NCBI RefSeq assembly: GCF_002979865.1
Contig: NZ_PCPZ01000006.1
Span: 62,001-126,000, forward strand
Origin: Arthrobacter sp. MYb214
Lineage (GTDB): Bacteria; Actinomycetota; Actinomycetes; Actinomycetales; Micrococcaceae
Length of the DNA: 64,000 bases
Reading direction: 5' to 3'
Shown piece after piece: positions 1 to 9,564 of this stretch. Numbering within the stretch: position 1 is the first letter of the stretch; each line of letters opens with the position of its first letter. A program made the translations under genes and the position numbers. Below the pieces are notes generated by a model. That model made no database searches and was not told the origin of the DNA. It saw nothing but the letters and a program-made list of their open reading frames with translations.

Positions 1-359
1 TCGCTGAGCACGTACAACGCGATGGGCAGGCCCAAGTTGGCGGAGTTCACCGTGGAGGCGGACATTGCCGCGATGATGCTTTCCGAGGCCGGGCGCTTGA
101 GCATCCGGGCCGTCGCCAGGTAGTAGAGCACCGCGGTCAGCGCCGCGGACAGGGCGGCAACCCAGAGCAGCGGCCCGAGCACGGAAACCGGATCGGACTC
201 GGCCAAGGTGGTGAACAGCAGGGCGGGGCTGGCCACGAAGAAGGTGACCCGGCTGAGCACATGGCGGCCTTGCTCGCCCAGCACCCCGGTGCGGCCCACC
301 AAGTAGCCGACGAGAATGACAACCCAAATGATGGAGAAGCCTTCGAGGACTCCGGTCAT
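1..359 (-). CDS. AEC family (auxin efflux carrier-type) permease, C-terminus cut off by window edge
   Basis: Only the first 119 codons are present; the gene runs off the left edge. The visible part starts MTGVLEGFSIIWVVILVGYL and has hydrophobic segments separated by short loops. The stretch containing AAMSASTVNSANLGLPIALY matches the conserved Asn-Leu-Gly-Pro region of AEC/BASS-fold carriers. The family exports or imports small organic anions across the inner membrane; the substrate cannot be read from this fragment. The ATG at 357-359 is preceded by AAGGAG at 4-nt spacing, which fixes the start. It lies just downstream, on the same strand, of a tRNA-Gly gene. Confidence 0.75.
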   Translation of the reverse strand, partial: MTGVLEGFSIIWVVILVGYLVGRTGVLGEQGRHVLSRVTFFVASPALLFTTLAESDPVSVLGPLLWVAALSAALTAVLYYLATARMLKRPASESIIAAMSASTVNSANLGLPIALYVLS

Positions 360-428
360 CGTGCTCCTTCGCTGGCTATCAGCAGACCAACAACGCCGGA
401 GCACCATTGGTGCCCCGGCGTTCGCTTG

Positions 429-499
429 AGCGGGCGACGGGAATCGAACCCGCGTATCGAGCTTGGGAAGCTAGCGCTCTACCATTGAGCTACGCCCGC
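429..499 (-). tRNA. tRNA-Gly (anticodon CCC)
   Basis: The minus strand folds into a 71-nt cloverleaf. The acceptor stem is GCGGGCG paired with CGCCCGC, the D arm is GCTC/GAGC, and the anticodon loop TTCCCAA reads CCC. The T arm contains GGTTCGATTCC. The discriminator base is U, as usual for bacterial tRNA-Gly, and CCA is not encoded. The anticodon stem has one U-C mismatch. It should decode GGG. Confidence 0.95.
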
Positions 500-604
500 A
501 GTGCACCGAGCGGCCTATTGACGGCCCGGGCATCAAAAGCATATCCCACGAATCCCGCGCACCGGAAAACGGCACGGAAAATCGTGGCCAAAGTTACGCA
601 ATGC

Positions 605-1090
605 CTATTCGGAGGGCTTCTCGTTGAGCAGCTGCTCGCGCAGGATCGCCACCCCATCGGCCGGGACCTCGAAGCTGAGCTCGTCGCCGGGGTTCACCAC
701 GAAGCCGGTGTTCTCCAATGCGCGCACCACGGTGGCGCCCTGGACCTTCACGCCGTAGGGCGCCATGTCGATGTACGAGGAGGGGATGCGCTCCAAGGTG
801 GTGAAGACCGCTACCACGGCCTCGCCGGAAGGGTTGGTCAGCATCATCGGCTGGGCATTCTTGTTCTCGCCGGTGACCTCTTCACGGGAGAGGAAATACA
901 CCTCGGCGCTCATGAAAGCGCCGATGACCGAGCCGGACAGCTCAGGTTTGTTGAGCCCGGCCTGCAGCATCATTTCGAAATGCGTCTTGGGCTGTGCCCG
1001 CTGCTTGTCCATTGGCGTTTCGATGATCGCATCCGGGACCTGGTCTGGTTCTTGGCCTTCAGCGGCGGCGGAGGTGTTCTCGTTGCTCAT
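605..1090 (-). CDS. SseB-family protein
   Basis: This 161-aa soluble protein has a disordered acidic N-terminus (about residues 1-35). It is followed by an SseB N-terminal-type domain with the recognisable core FMSAEVYFLSRE, a PMMLTNPSGEAVVAVFTTLER strand pair and a C-terminal LSFEVPADGVAILREQL motif. The family is widespread in Actinobacteria without a firm biochemical role; in enterobacteria the name comes from an enhanced serine-sensitivity phenotype. It is divergent from the fumarase gene across about 110 bp. No signal peptide or membrane segment is visible. Confidence 0.8.
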   Translation of the reverse strand: MSNENTSAAAEGQEPDQVPDAIIETPMDKQRAQPKTHFEMMLQAGLNKPELSGSVIGAFMSAEVYFLSREEVTGENKNAQPMMLTNPSGEAVVAVFTTLERIPSSYIDMAPYGVKVQGATVVRALENTGFVVNPGDELSFEVPADGVAILREQLLNEKPSE

Positions 1091-1158
1091 GTACTACAGC
1101 ATGTCGCGATAAACCCCCAGGTGCAAACGCCGAATGCGGTTAATTCGGGGTAAAGGCC

Positions 1159-1164
1159 TAAAAT
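1159..1164 (+). promoter_or_regulatory. Putative -10 element of the fumarase promoter
   Basis: TAAAAT lies 38 bp before the preferred fumarase ATG. It would place transcription start near 1171, leaving the upstream ATG at 1163 untranscribed. The -35 is poor, so this is a weak call. Confidence 0.35.
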
Positions 1165-1201
1165 GGCAGATGAGCACACACGATTGAATCAAGGACTGAG
1201 C

Positions 1202-2908
1202 ATGCCTGAATTCCGTTACGAGGATCTTCTGCCAATTGGCGAAGATACCACCCCGTACCGCAAGATTTCCTCCGAAGGTGTCGAAGTTGTCGCCGGCCCG
1301 GATGGAAAGAACTTCCTGAAGGTCGCGCCGCAGGCACTGGAGCAGCTGGCCGAGACCGCGCTGCACGACATCTCGCACTACCTTCGCCCGGCCCACCTGC
1401 AGCAGCTGCGCAATATCCTCGACGACGAGGATGCCAGCCCGAACGACAAGTTCGTCGCCCTGGACCTGCTGAAGAACGCCAACATCGCCGCCGGCGGCAT
1501 CCTGCCGATGTGCCAGGACACCGGTACCGCGATCGTCATGGGCAAGCGCGGCCAGCGCGTGCTGACCGAAGAGCAGGACGAGATCTCGCTCTCGCGCGGC
1601 ATCTACAATGCCTACACCCGCCTGAACCTGCGCTACTCGCAGCTGGCTCCGATCACCACCTGGGAAGAGAAGGCCACCGGCAACAACCTCCCGGCGCAGA
1701 TCGACCTCTACGCGAACACCAAGGACGGCGCTGACACCAGCTACAAGTTCCTGTTCATGGCCAAGGGCGGCGGATCGGCCAACAAGTCCTTCCTGTACCA
1801 GGAGACCAAGGCGATCCTCAACGAGAACTCGATGCTGAAGTTCCTCGATGAGAAGCTGCGTTCGCTGGGCACCGCCGCGTGCCCTCCGTACCACCTGTCC
1901 ATCGTCATCGGCGGCACCTCGGCCGAGATGGCGTTGAAGACCGCGAAGTACGGTTCGGCCAAGTACCTGGATTCGCTGCCGACCGAAGGCGCGATGACCG
2001 GCCGCGGCTTCCGCGACACCGAGCTGGAAGACAAGGTCCTTGAGCTGACCCGCCACTTCGGCATTGGCGCGCAGTTCGGCGGCAAGTACTTCTGCCACGA
2101 TGTGCGCGTGGTGCGCCTGCCTCGCCACGGCGCCTCGCTGCCGGTGGCCATCGCAGTATCCTGCTCGGCTGACCGCCAGATGCTGGCCAAGGTCACCGAA
2201 GCGGGACTGTTCGTCGAGCAGCTGGAAACCGATCCAGCCCGCTTCATGCCGGCGGAGGACCACCCGGCCCTGGCCGCGCACGACGACGAGACCGATGGCG
2301 TCACCGGCACCGGTGGCTCTTCGGTGGTCAAGATCGACCTGAACAAGCCGATGAGCGAAATCCTGGCCGAGCTGACCAAGTTCCCGGTCAAGACCCGCTT
2401 GTCGCTGTCCGGTCCATTGGTTGTGGCCCGCGATATCGCACACGCCAAGGTCAAGGAACGCCTGGATGCTGGCGAGGAAATGCCGCAGTACCTCAAGGAC
2501 CACCCGGTCTACTACGCAGGTCCTGCCAAGACCCCTGAAGGCATGCCTTCGGGTTCCTTCGGCCCAACCACCGCAGGCCGCATGGACTCCTACGTGGACC
2601 AGTTCCAGGCTGCCGGCGGCTCGATGGTCATGCTGGCGAAGGGCAACCGCTCCAAGCAGGTCACCGACGCATGCAACACCCACGGCGGCTTCTACCTTGG
2701 TTCCATCGGCGGCCCGGCGGCACGCCTGGCCCAGGATTGCATCAAGAAGGTCGAGGTGCTCGAATACGAGGAACTGGGCATGGAAGCGATCTGGAAGATC
2801 GAGGTCGAGGACTTCCCGGCCTTCATCGTTGTCGATGACAAGGGCGAGGACTTCTTCGCCGAGACCTTGAAGCCGACCTTCACCGGCATTCCGGTGCGCG
2901 CGAAGTAA
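1202..2908 (+). CDS. fum: Fumarate hydratase class I (iron-sulfur)
   Basis: This 568-aa enzyme is homologous to the FumA/FumB group. It interconverts fumarate and malate in the TCA cycle using an oxygen-sensitive [4Fe-4S] cluster. The three cluster cysteines sit in PMCQDTG (residue 104 from this start, equivalent to E. coli Cys105), GTAACPPYH and AVSCSADRQ. The C-terminal beta domain carries [17 protein letters not shown]. An in-frame ATG at 1163 is possible, but it overlaps a TAAAAT -10-like hexamer (1159-1164). The ATG at 1202 has AAGGA upstream and aligns with family N-termini, so it is preferred. A long inverted repeat follows the gene. Confidence 0.95.
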   Translation: MPEFRYEDLLPIGEDTTPYRKISSEGVEVVAGPDGKNFLKVAPQALEQLAETALHDISHYLRPAHLQQLRNILDDEDASPNDKFVALDLLKNANIAAGGILPMCQDTGTAIVMGKRGQRVLTEEQDEISLSRGIYNAYTRLNLRYSQLAPITTWEEKATGNNLPAQIDLYANTKDGADTSYKFLFMAKGGGSANKSFLYQETKAILNENSMLKFLDEKLRSLGTAACPPYHLSIVIGGTSAEMALKTAKYGSAKYLDSLPTEGAMTGRGFRDTELEDKVLELTRHFGIGAQFGGKYFCHDVRVVRLPRHGASLPVAIAVSCSADRQMLAKVTEAGLFVEQLETDPARFMPAEDHPALAAHDDETDGVTGTGGSSVVKIDLNKPMSEILAELTKFPVKTRLSLSGPLVVARDIAHAKVKERLDAGEEMPQYLKDHPVYYAGPAKTPEGMPSGSFGPTTAGRMDSYVDQFQAAGGSMVMLAKGNRSKQVTDACNTHGGFYLGSIGGPAARLAQDCIKKVEVLEYEELGMEAIWKIEVEDFPAFIVVDDKGEDFFAETLKPTFTGIPVRAK

Positions 2909-3333
2909 TTCTCCAGCGCTCTGGGCAGGAACCACCTGCCATGAACTGCTCCCCAAAATTTGGACTGTAGAAGCCAGCAACTTTTGGGGAGCATTTTCAT
3001 GCCACCTGGCGCCACGCAACCTGGAAAACCGTTCCCGGGATTGCTCGCGGTGCGGAGGGCAGATTCCAGGATGCTCCCGCAAAAGGGAAGCCCCTTGCGC
3101 GAAGCGCAGAGGGGCAGGGTGCTGACGAGGCTACTTCGTGTGAACTTGCTGCTTCGCGTCCCGGGCACTAGTTAATATTGGACGCTAGTACTGGATGCCC
3201 CGCTGCACCCTGATTCGGGCACCGCCCAACGCCCAGCGGATTCGGGCAGAGCCGCGAAATGGCGACTCGCAGCAACAATGTTCGTGGTTCCGGCGGTTCT
3301 AGTGGAGCTGGCAGCGGCCTGTTCCAGACCGGA
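2909..3333. other. 425-bp gene-free interval between fumarase and VanY genes
   Basis: No open frame here has a convincing start or domain. Besides the inverted repeat at 2947-2993 there is a strong hairpin at 3090-3115: GCCCC pairs with GGGGC, a bulged G lies at 3109, and an inner GCGC/GCGC closes on a GAA loop. The motif GATTCGGGCA occurs twice, near 3211 and 3238. It could be decayed coding sequence or a small structured RNA; the sequence does not decide. Confidence 0.5.
2947..2993. terminator. Inverted repeat after fumarase, probable terminator
   Basis: TGCTCCCCAAAA (2947-2958) is perfectly complementary to 2982-2993, with a 23-nt loop. The right arm is followed by TTTTC. The long loop is unusual for an intrinsic terminator. 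Confidence 0.6.
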
Positions 3334-4194
3334 CTACTGCGTGAAGCCGAAGCCCCAGTCGCGGTACGGCGGAAGGAAACGCAGGACCATCAAGTCCTCG
3401 TCCACGACCACATCTTCGCCCGCCTTCTTGGATTTTTCCTGCGGCTCTTCGTCTTTGGCTTTCGCGGGTTCTTTCTCGATAGCTGCCTTTGCTTCGCTTT
3501 GCTCGGCCTCCGCTATCGAGGCAGCCAGCATCTGGTGGTACTCTTCGAAAGTTTCCGCTCCGGAAGCAAGCATCGCTTCGGCATGCTCGACGCCGACATA
3601 GCGCACATGCCACGGCTCGTACTTGTAGCCGGTGATCTCTTCCTTGCCCTGGGGGTAGCGGATGATCAGGCCGTATTCCGCCGCGTGCTCGGCAATCCAC
3701 AGGCCAGCCGGGGTCTGGCCGAATTCGGCTTTCAATTCGGCGCGGCTATCGGTGTAGCCCAGGTCTGCCGCCAAACCAAGCTGGTGCTCGCTGGTTCCGG
3801 GGCGCGCAGAAATCCGTTCGGCATAAGCGGTGCCGTACTTGGCTTGGTACTGGTTGAACAAGACCGCCTGGCGCTGGTACGAACGGTATGCGCTCAGCAG
3901 CTTGATCGAATGGCCGGCAGCGCGCGCATCAGCAATGAACGCTTCAACGGCCTCTGCCGCCTCAGGACGCAGGGTCATCGAGCTGCCGGCAACACCAACG
4001 AGCTTGCCGGGAACGTAGTCCTCCGGCGAAAGCTTCGTGGTGGGGTTGATCAAGGCCAAGGGGCTCGATGCCTTCGACAGCTGCGAGCTCTGGACAGCAG
4101 GCAGATCCTCGGCCGGCGCAGCGAGTGCGGCGGTGCCGGAGAGCAGCAATGCCGATGCGAGTACGGTGCCAGTCAGCGCGGAGGCTAGGCGCAT
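3334..4194 (-). CDS. Secreted D-alanyl-D-alanine carboxypeptidase (VanY, peptidase M15B)
   Basis: This 286-aa exported zinc peptidase trims the terminal D-Ala from peptidoglycan stem peptides. Residues 1-26 form a signal peptide ending ALAA. The catalytic domain (about 60-215) has the M15 signature: His137 and Asp144 in TSEHQLGLAAD, and Glu193 and His196 in EPWH. A charged Glu/Lys-rich tail (about 235-286) extends beyond the catalytic domain and is atypical; it may act as a spacer or wall contact. The reading frame stays open 46 codons upstream, but the ATG at 4192-4194 directly precedes the signal peptide and has AAGGG upstream. Confidence 0.9.
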   Translation of the reverse strand: MRLASALTGTVLASALLLSGTAALAAPAEDLPAVQSSQLSKASSPLALINPTTKLSPEDYVPGKLVGVAGSSMTLRPEAAEAVEAFIADARAAGHSIKLLSAYRSYQRQAVLFNQYQAKYGTAYAERISARPGTSEHQLGLAADLGYTDSRAELKAEFGQTPAGLWIAEHAAEYGLIIRYPQGKEEITGYKYEPWHVRYVGVEHAEAMLASGAETFEEYHQMLAASIAEAEQSEAKAAIEKEPAKAKDEEPQEKSKKAGEDVVVDEDLMVLRFLPPYRDWGFGFTQ

Positions 4195-4370
4195 GTTGAA
4201 TAAACCCTTGAGTTGCGGAGCGATGATGGGAAATCCCACCTTAACGATAGCTGGAAACGCTGGGTAATTGGTGGGAAATCTGCGACCAGCTGGTGAACAG
4301 GATGCGGCCAGTGATCTCGACTCACTGTACATAATTGGCCTAATAGTTCGGCTGCCGGGGAAAGTCAGGA

Positions 4371-4376
4371 TAAATT
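4371..4376 (+). promoter_or_regulatory. -10 element of dcd, leaderless type
   Basis: TAAATT ends 7 nt before the GTG start of dcd, so transcription should begin at or next to the start codon. No Shine-Dalgarno lies at normal spacing. Confidence 0.5.
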
Positions 4377-4383
4377 TATACGC

Positions 4384-4965
4384 GTGTTGTATTCAGATGG
4401 TGACATTCGTCGAGAAATAGCGTCCGGTGAGATTGGGCTAGAGCCCTTTGACCCGCAGATGGTCCAGCCCGCATCCGTGGATGTTCGACTTGACCGGTTC
4501 TTCCGGCTTTTCGATAACCACAAGTATGCGCACATCGATCCTTCGGTGGAGCAAGATGAACTGACGCGCCTGGTCGAGGTCGACCCCGATGAGCCATTCA
4601 TCCTGCACCCGGGCGAATTCGTGCTCGGCTCGACCTACGAAGTGGTGACCTTGGGCCACGGCGTGGCCGCGCGGCTGGAAGGCAAGAGCTCCTTGGGCCG
4701 CCTTGGCCTGCTGACCCACTCCACCGCGGGGTTCATCGATCCGGGGTTCTCCGGCCACGTGACCTTGGAACTGTCCAACATGGCTACCTTGCCCATTAAG
4801 CTGTGGCCGGGATCGAAGATCGGCCAGCTGTGCTTCTTCAAGCTGACGTCGGACACCGAGCATCCATATGGTTCGGGACCCTACGGCAATCGCTACCAGG
4901 GCCAGCGTGGCCCCACGGCTTCGCGCAGCCACCTGAACTTCCACCGGACCATCATCGAGAACTAA
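4384..4965 (+). CDS. dcd: dCTP deaminase (possibly dUMP-forming)
   Basis: This 193-aa homotrimeric enzyme deaminates dCTP to supply dUTP/dUMP for thymidylate synthesis. The core motif [11 protein letters not shown] is followed by [16 protein letters not shown]. Ser102, Arg106 and Glu129 correspond to E. coli Ser111, Arg115 and Glu138 with a constant offset of nine. The motif resembles the mycobacterial enzyme, which converts dCTP directly to dUMP, so a bifunctional activity is inferred. Translation starts at GTG 4384. The gene converges on the MFS gene across a perfect 25-bp hairpin. Confidence 0.95.
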   Translation: MLYSDGDIRREIASGEIGLEPFDPQMVQPASVDVRLDRFFRLFDNHKYAHIDPSVEQDELTRLVEVDPDEPFILHPGEFVLGSTYEVVTLGHGVAARLEGKSSLGRLGLLTHSTAGFIDPGFSGHVTLELSNMATLPIKLWPGSKIGQLCFFKLTSDTEHPYGSGPYGNRYQGQRGPTASRSHLNFHRTIIEN

Positions 4966-4986
4966 GCGGCAGTACCGCTCAGGATC

Positions 4987-5038
4987 CCGCAAACGGCGCT
5001 GGCCCCCAACATTTGTTGGGGGCCAGCGCCGTTTGCGG
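4987..5038. terminator. Bidirectional terminator between dcd and the MFS gene
   Basis: Arms 4987-5011 and 5014-5038 are perfectly complementary over 25 bp, with a 2-nt gap at the tip. The hairpin sits between convergent stop codons and should work on both strands. Confidence 0.8.
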
Positions 5039-5045
5039 CTGGAAG

Positions 5046-6368
5046 CTACGCGGTGACCTTCTTGGGCGACCGGATTGGCAGGAGCAGGAGCAGGCCGAGC
5101 GCCAAGACCACCAGGATGCCCAGGATGCCGTAACGCTGGGCTTGGCCGGATGCCACCAGCGGGGTAGCGATGGCGATGGCTCCGGCAAACAACGCCGGTG
5201 CCAGGAAGGACACGGCGCGACCGGTGGTCGCGTACAACCCGAAGAGCTCTCCTTCGCGTCCTTCGGGAATCAAGCGCGAGAGGTAGGAGCGGGAAGCTGC
5301 CTGTGCCGGTCCGACGAACAAGCACAGCAGCAGGCCGAAGATCCAGAAGCCCGCGGCTTCGGGGGAGAAGAAGACTCCGGCGCCGGCAACCAGCAGGCCG
5401 ATCAGCGAACCGACAATGACCGCCTTTGGGCCTGCCACGTCATCGATGCGGCCGCCAAGCACCGCGCCAAGGGCCGCAACGACGTTGCCGACGATCGCGA
5501 AGATGATCACTTCGGTCAGTTCGAAACCGAAGGTGCCCGCGGCAATGACGCCGCCGAAGGTGAAGATGGCGGCCAGCCCGTCGCGGAAGACGGCGGAGGA
5601 GCAGAGGAAGAAGAGCAGGTTGCGGTCGCTGCGCCACAGTTCCCTGATGTTGTTGAACAGGACCTTGTAGGTAAGCATCAGCGGGATTTTCTTCGAGGTG
5701 CTCGGTGGCGCTTCGGGGATGACGAAGAACAGCGGCAGCGCGAAGAGCAAGCACCAAGCGGCAGAGAACACTGCCACCCAGCGCAAGTTCAACGATTCTT
5801 CGGTGCTGGCACCTGGCCAGTCCACGATTGGCTGCACGAACAGGAAGAGCACCAGGGCGAGGGCGAGGATTCCGCCGACGTAGCCCATGCCCCAGCCGAA
5901 ACCGGAGACCTTGCCGACCGTTGCCTTGGTGGAAATCTGGTTCAGCACCGCGTTGTAGTTCACGCCGGCGAATTCGCCGAAGACCGACATGGCCGCGACG
6001 AGGATCGCGCCGAACCAGAGGTAGGAAGGGTCGGGGTAGACGAAGAAGCAGGCCGCGCAGATGGCGACGAGAACCAGGGTGTTGACCACGATCCACAGCT
6101 TGCGCCGCCCGGCAACATCGGCGCGAAGCCCGGTGACGGGCACCAGCAGGGCGATGGCCAGTCCGCCGATGGCCAGTGCCTGCGAGAGGACCAGCGACGC
6201 ATGGTCGGTGTCGCCGAATAGCTCGCTGGTGAGATAGACGGTGAACACGAAAGTGATCATGACAGCGTTGATCGCGGCTTGTCCCCAATCCCAGCTGGCC
6301 CACGCCCAAGTGTACTTATTAAGCCACTTTTCACGAATCGCCGACGGTTCGACCTGATTGATTCCCAT
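5046..6368 (-). CDS. MFS transporter, UMF1 (Atg22-like) family
   Basis: This 440-aa integral membrane protein has about 12 hydrophobic segments. Features typical of the UMF1 branch are the N-terminal YTWAWASWDWGQAAINAV segment, FGEFAGVNYNAVLNQIS and SRSYLSRLIPEGREGELFGLY. The substrate is unknown; bacterial members are annotated only as major facilitators. The ATG at 6366-6368 is preceded by TACGAT at 6-nt spacing, suggesting a leaderless transcript. The gene is divergent from the mrp operon over about 225 bp. Confidence 0.85.
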   Translation of the reverse strand: MGINQVEPSAIREKWLNKYTWAWASWDWGQAAINAVMITFVFTVYLTSELFGDTDHASLVLSQALAIGGLAIALLVPVTGLRADVAGRRKLWIVVNTLVLVAICAACFFVYPDPSYLWFGAILVAAMSVFGEFAGVNYNAVLNQISTKATVGKVSGFGWGMGYVGGILALALVLFLFVQPIVDWPGASTEESLNLRWVAVFSAAWCLLFALPLFFVIPEAPPSTSKKIPLMLTYKVLFNNIRELWRSDRNLLFFLCSSAVFRDGLAAIFTFGGVIAAGTFGFELTEVIIFAIVGNVVAALGAVLGGRIDDVAGPKAVIVGSLIGLLVAGAGVFFSPEAAGFWIFGLLLCLFVGPAQAASRSYLSRLIPEGREGELFGLYATTGRAVSFLAPALFAGAIAIATPLVASGQAQRYGILGILVVLALGLLLLLPIRSPKKVTA

Positions 6369-6374
6369 GCTGGC

Positions 6375-6380
6375 ATCGTA
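6375..6380 (-). promoter_or_regulatory. -10 element of the MFS gene, leaderless type
   Basis: On the minus strand TACGAT ends 6 nt before the ATG, and no Shine-Dalgarno is visible. Confidence 0.4.
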
Positions 6381-6594
6381 CCTGCAACAGGTAATCAGGC
6401 GATGAATAGGAACGACCTTTTGGAGAATAGCGGCTAGCTTGGAAAATCAGCTGGTCGCGGAAAATGCAGGGAATATTCCTTAAAGGGCACATTCGTGCGA
6501 TTGCAGGCAGGCCACGGCTGATAAAATTACAGATGCAGGCGCTTTTCGAAGTGCTCTGGATACTCTGCCCACCACCAGCCGACAGAGGAAAAGC

Positions 6595-9564
6595 GTGCTA
6601 ATAATTCTCACTGCGCTGTTTGCCACCGCTGTTTTATGCCCATTAATATTCCGGGCCTTGAAACGAAACGGTTTTTACGTTGTGGCGGCCGTGCCCGCAG
6701 TGGGATTCATCTGGTTGCTGACCCGCATGCCGGCGGTGCTTTCTGCCGATAATTCCCTGGCCAATGGTGCGCCAAATGCGCCGCCATCGGTTCAAATGGA
6801 ATGGATTCCCGGGCTGAATATCGCCCTGAATTTCCGCATGGATTCTTTGGCCGCGACAATCTTGCTCCTGATCCTCGGCGTGGGCGCGCTGGTGCTGTTC
6901 TATTGCGCCCGCTATTTCAAGAATGATGATCCGCAGATCGGCAGCTTCGCGGCGAAGATGGTCGCTTTCGCCGGAGCCATGACCGGCTTGGTCACGGCCG
7001 ATGACATCATCATCATGTTCATCTTCTGGGAAATCACCAGCGTGCTTTCCTACCTGCTCATCGGTTTCAGCCAGGCCCTGATCACCGCGCGCCGTTCAGC
7101 CATGAACGCCCTGATCATCACGACCCTTGGCGGACTGGTGATGCTCGCCGGCATCTTGATGCTCGGCGCGGCGGCCGGCAGCTACCAGCTCTCGGAGATC
7201 ATGGCATCGGCCGATGAACTGGTGGCCTTGGGGGCCTTCACCGATGTTGCGGTGGCGCTGATTATTGTCGGGGCGATCTCCAAATCGGCTCTGGTGCCTT
7301 TCCACTTCTGGCTGCCCGGCGCGATGGCCGCTCCGACTCCGGTGTCCGCGTACCTGCACGCGGCAGCCATGGTCAAGGCCGGCGTCTACCTGATCGCCCG
7401 ACTGGCCCCGGGCTTCGCCGAGACCACCCTGTGGGTCCCCATGACCGTAGGCATCGGTATTCTCACCATGCTCATCGGCGGCTACCGGGCGCTCAAGCAA
7501 TACGACCTGAAGCTGATCCTGGCCTTCGGCACCGTCTCCCAGCTGGGCTTCATCATCGCGGTCTTCGGCTTCGGCACCCCCGAAGCGGCTTTTGCCGCAC
7601 TGGCCATGACGCTGGCCCACGGCCTGTTCAAGGCGACGCTGTTCCTGAGCGTGGGCATCATCGACCACAACACCGGTACCCGCGATATCCGCAAGCTCAG
7701 CGGCTTGCGCCGTGCCATGCCGATCCTGGCCACGACCACCGGCATCGCCGCGGCGTCCATGGCCGGCGTGCCGCTGCTGTTCGGCTTCGTTGCCAAGGAA
7801 GCGGTCTACGAATCGGCCCTGCACCTGGAAACCGGCTGGGGGATGGCCGCGCTCGTCGGCATCCTGATGGGTGCGGCGCTGACCATGGCCTACTCGCTGC
7901 GCTTCTTCTTCGGGGCTTTCGGCGTGAAGAAAAAGAAGTTGCCTGCATTGCAGTGCAAGGCCCCGACACTGATCTTCCTGGCGCCCTTGCTGGTTCTTTC
8001 GGCGGCGACGCTGTTCCTGGGCCTGTACCCGCAGCTGGTGGAGCCGCTGGCCATCCACTGGTCGGCCGCGCAGGGCGGACCGGGCAAAATGCACCTGCTG
8101 CCATTTGCCGGCTTCAACGCGGCACTGGGGCTGAGCGCCATTTCGGTGGGCCTGGGCCTGTGCTTCTTCTGGCTGCGTCACCGAACCGACACCGGCGCAC
8201 CGCTGCGCCGCATGGTCACCTCGGCCGAGGAAATCTACCGCATGTCGGTGAACGTGCTGGACAAGGTGGCCATCTGGATCACCGGTCGCACCCAGCGTGG
8301 TTCGCTCTCCTTCTACCTGGGCGTCATCCTGGTCGTGGTGCTGGTGATTCCGCTGGCCATCGCGCTGACCGTCTACACGCCGTGGCCAACGAACTGGATC
8401 ATCGCCGACCACCCGGCCCAGCTGCTGATCGGTGCGGTGATCATCGCCGGTGCGGTGGTCTCCATTACCGCGCCGAAGCGTTTCATGGCGGTGCTGATGG
8501 TTTCGGTGACCGGCTACGGCATGGTCGCGATCTTCGCCCTGCAAGGTGCCCCGGACCTGGCGCTGACCCAGCTGCTGGTGGAAACCATCGTGCTGGTTTC
8601 CTTCGTGCTCGCCTTGCGCGCCCTGCCCAAGCGACTGTGGGTGGGCCTGACCCGGATCAAGTGGGGCCGGGCCATCCTGTCGATCGCCTTGGCCGTGATG
8701 GTCGTCTACATTGCCATCGCGATGATGGCCGCCCGCAACGAGGCCCGCATTTCCCTGGCTTGGCCGGATCTGGCCTATTACGAGGGCTACGGCAAGAACA
8801 TCGTCAACGTGGCCCTGGTGGACCTGCGCGTGTGGGATACCTTCGGCGAGATCACCGTGCTGGCAGCGGCTGCCACCGGTGTGGCTTCGCTGATCTTCGC
8901 CGGGCGCAGCTTCGGCAACCGGGTGCGGGCCCACCAGGTGGCACCGGGCAGCATCGACGCGGGTTCCGAAGCCATGGGCAGCAAGGACTCCAAGGAAACC
9001 GAGCTGCGCATTGCCCGCCGCTTTGCCTCCAGCTCCAACCAGGACTGGTTGATGGCTGGCAGCACCCTGGTCGCCGAGCGCCGCTCGATCATCTTTGAAG
9101 TGGTCACCCGGCTGATTTTCCACACGGTGCTGATCATGTCGGTGTACACGCTGCTGACCGGGCACAATACCCCGGGCGGCGGCTTCGCTGGCGGGCTGAT
9201 CGCCGGCTTGGCGCTGACCATCCGCTACCTGGCCGGCGGCCGCGTGGAACTTTCCGAGTCGATGCGCATCGCTCCGGGCATGCTGATCGGCGGCGGCATA
9301 GCGCTGGCCGGATTGGCGGGCATCGTGCCGCTGCTGCTGGGTGATGGCATCTTCACCACCTATGCCCTGGAATTCTGGTTCTTCGGCGAGCACAAGTTCG
9401 TTTCCTCAACGATTTTCGACATTGGAGTGTATCTGGTGGTCCTTGGCCTCGTGCAGGACGTGCTGCGTTCTTTGGGCAGTGAGATTGATTCGCTCTCCGA
9501 GGGCCGCAGCCCGGTGGAGCGCCACGACGAGATCCAGGCCTCCCGGACTGGAGTTGGCCGATGA
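6595..9564 (+). CDS. mrpA: Na+/H+ antiporter subunit A fused to subunit B (MrpAB)
   Basis: This 989-aa polytopic protein is the large subunit of the Mrp monovalent cation/proton antiporter, used for sodium and pH homeostasis. Residues 1 to about 770 are the NuoL-like MrpA part, with ITSVLSYLLIGF, KSALVPFHFWLPGAMAAPTPVSA and LAHGLFKATLFLSVG. The C-terminal part (about 820-975) is an MrpB domain, with VLIMSVYTLLTGHNTPGGGFAGG and FDIGVYLVVLGLVQDVL. This fusion explains the absence of a separate mrpB. It starts at GTG 6595 after AGAGGAA and leads a six-gene operon with overlapping junctions. Confidence 0.95.
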   Translation: MLIILTALFATAVLCPLIFRALKRNGFYVVAAVPAVGFIWLLTRMPAVLSADNSLANGAPNAPPSVQMEWIPGLNIALNFRMDSLAATILLLILGVGALVLFYCARYFKNDDPQIGSFAAKMVAFAGAMTGLVTADDIIIMFIFWEITSVLSYLLIGFSQALITARRSAMNALIITTLGGLVMLAGILMLGAAAGSYQLSEIMASADELVALGAFTDVAVALIIVGAISKSALVPFHFWLPGAMAAPTPVSAYLHAAAMVKAGVYLIARLAPGFAETTLWVPMTVGIGILTMLIGGYRALKQYDLKLILAFGTVSQLGFIIAVFGFGTPEAAFAALAMTLAHGLFKATLFLSVGIIDHNTGTRDIRKLSGLRRAMPILATTTGIAAASMAGVPLLFGFVAKEAVYESALHLETGWGMAALVGILMGAALTMAYSLRFFFGAFGVKKKKLPALQCKAPTLIFLAPLLVLSAATLFLGLYPQLVEPLAIHWSAAQGGPGKMHLLPFAGFNAALGLSAISVGLGLCFFWLRHRTDTGAPLRRMVTSAEEIYRMSVNVLDKVAIWITGRTQRGSLSFYLGVILVVVLVIPLAIALTVYTPWPTNWIIADHPAQLLIGAVIIAGAVVSITAPKRFMAVLMVSVTGYGMVAIFALQGAPDLALTQLLVETIVLVSFVLALRALPKRLWVGLTRIKWGRAILSIALAVMVVYIAIAMMAARNEARISLAWPDLAYYEGYGKNIVNVALVDLRVWDTFGEITVLAAAATGVASLIFAGRSFGNRVRAHQVAPGSIDAGSEAMGSKDSKETELRIARRFASSSNQDWLMAGSTLVAERRSIIFEVVTRLIFHTVLIMSVYTLLTGHNTPGGGFAGGLIAGLALTIRYLAGGRVELSESMRIAPGMLIGGGIALAGLAGIVPLLLGDGIFTTYALEFWFFGEHKFVSSTIFDIGVYLVVLGLVQDVLRSLGSEIDSLSEGRSPVERHDEIQASRTGVGR

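Noticed and set aside
429-499. tRNA-Gly as a possible integration site for a mobile element
   Set aside because: No integrase, no repeated tRNA 3' end and no change of gene character is seen on either side.
1094-3082. 662-codon open frame antisense to fumarase
   Set aside because: It is the mirror of a high-GC coding frame, has no recognisable domain, and overlaps a fully conserved enzyme gene.
3259-4188. 309-codon plus-strand frame opposite vanY
   Set aside because: It overlaps a gene with signal peptide and complete zinc site on the other strand.
7096-9393. 765-codon open frame antisense to mrpA
   Set aside because: It is rich in His, Gln, Arg and Gly, as expected from the complement of a hydrophobic-protein gene in GC-rich DNA; no start signal or family.
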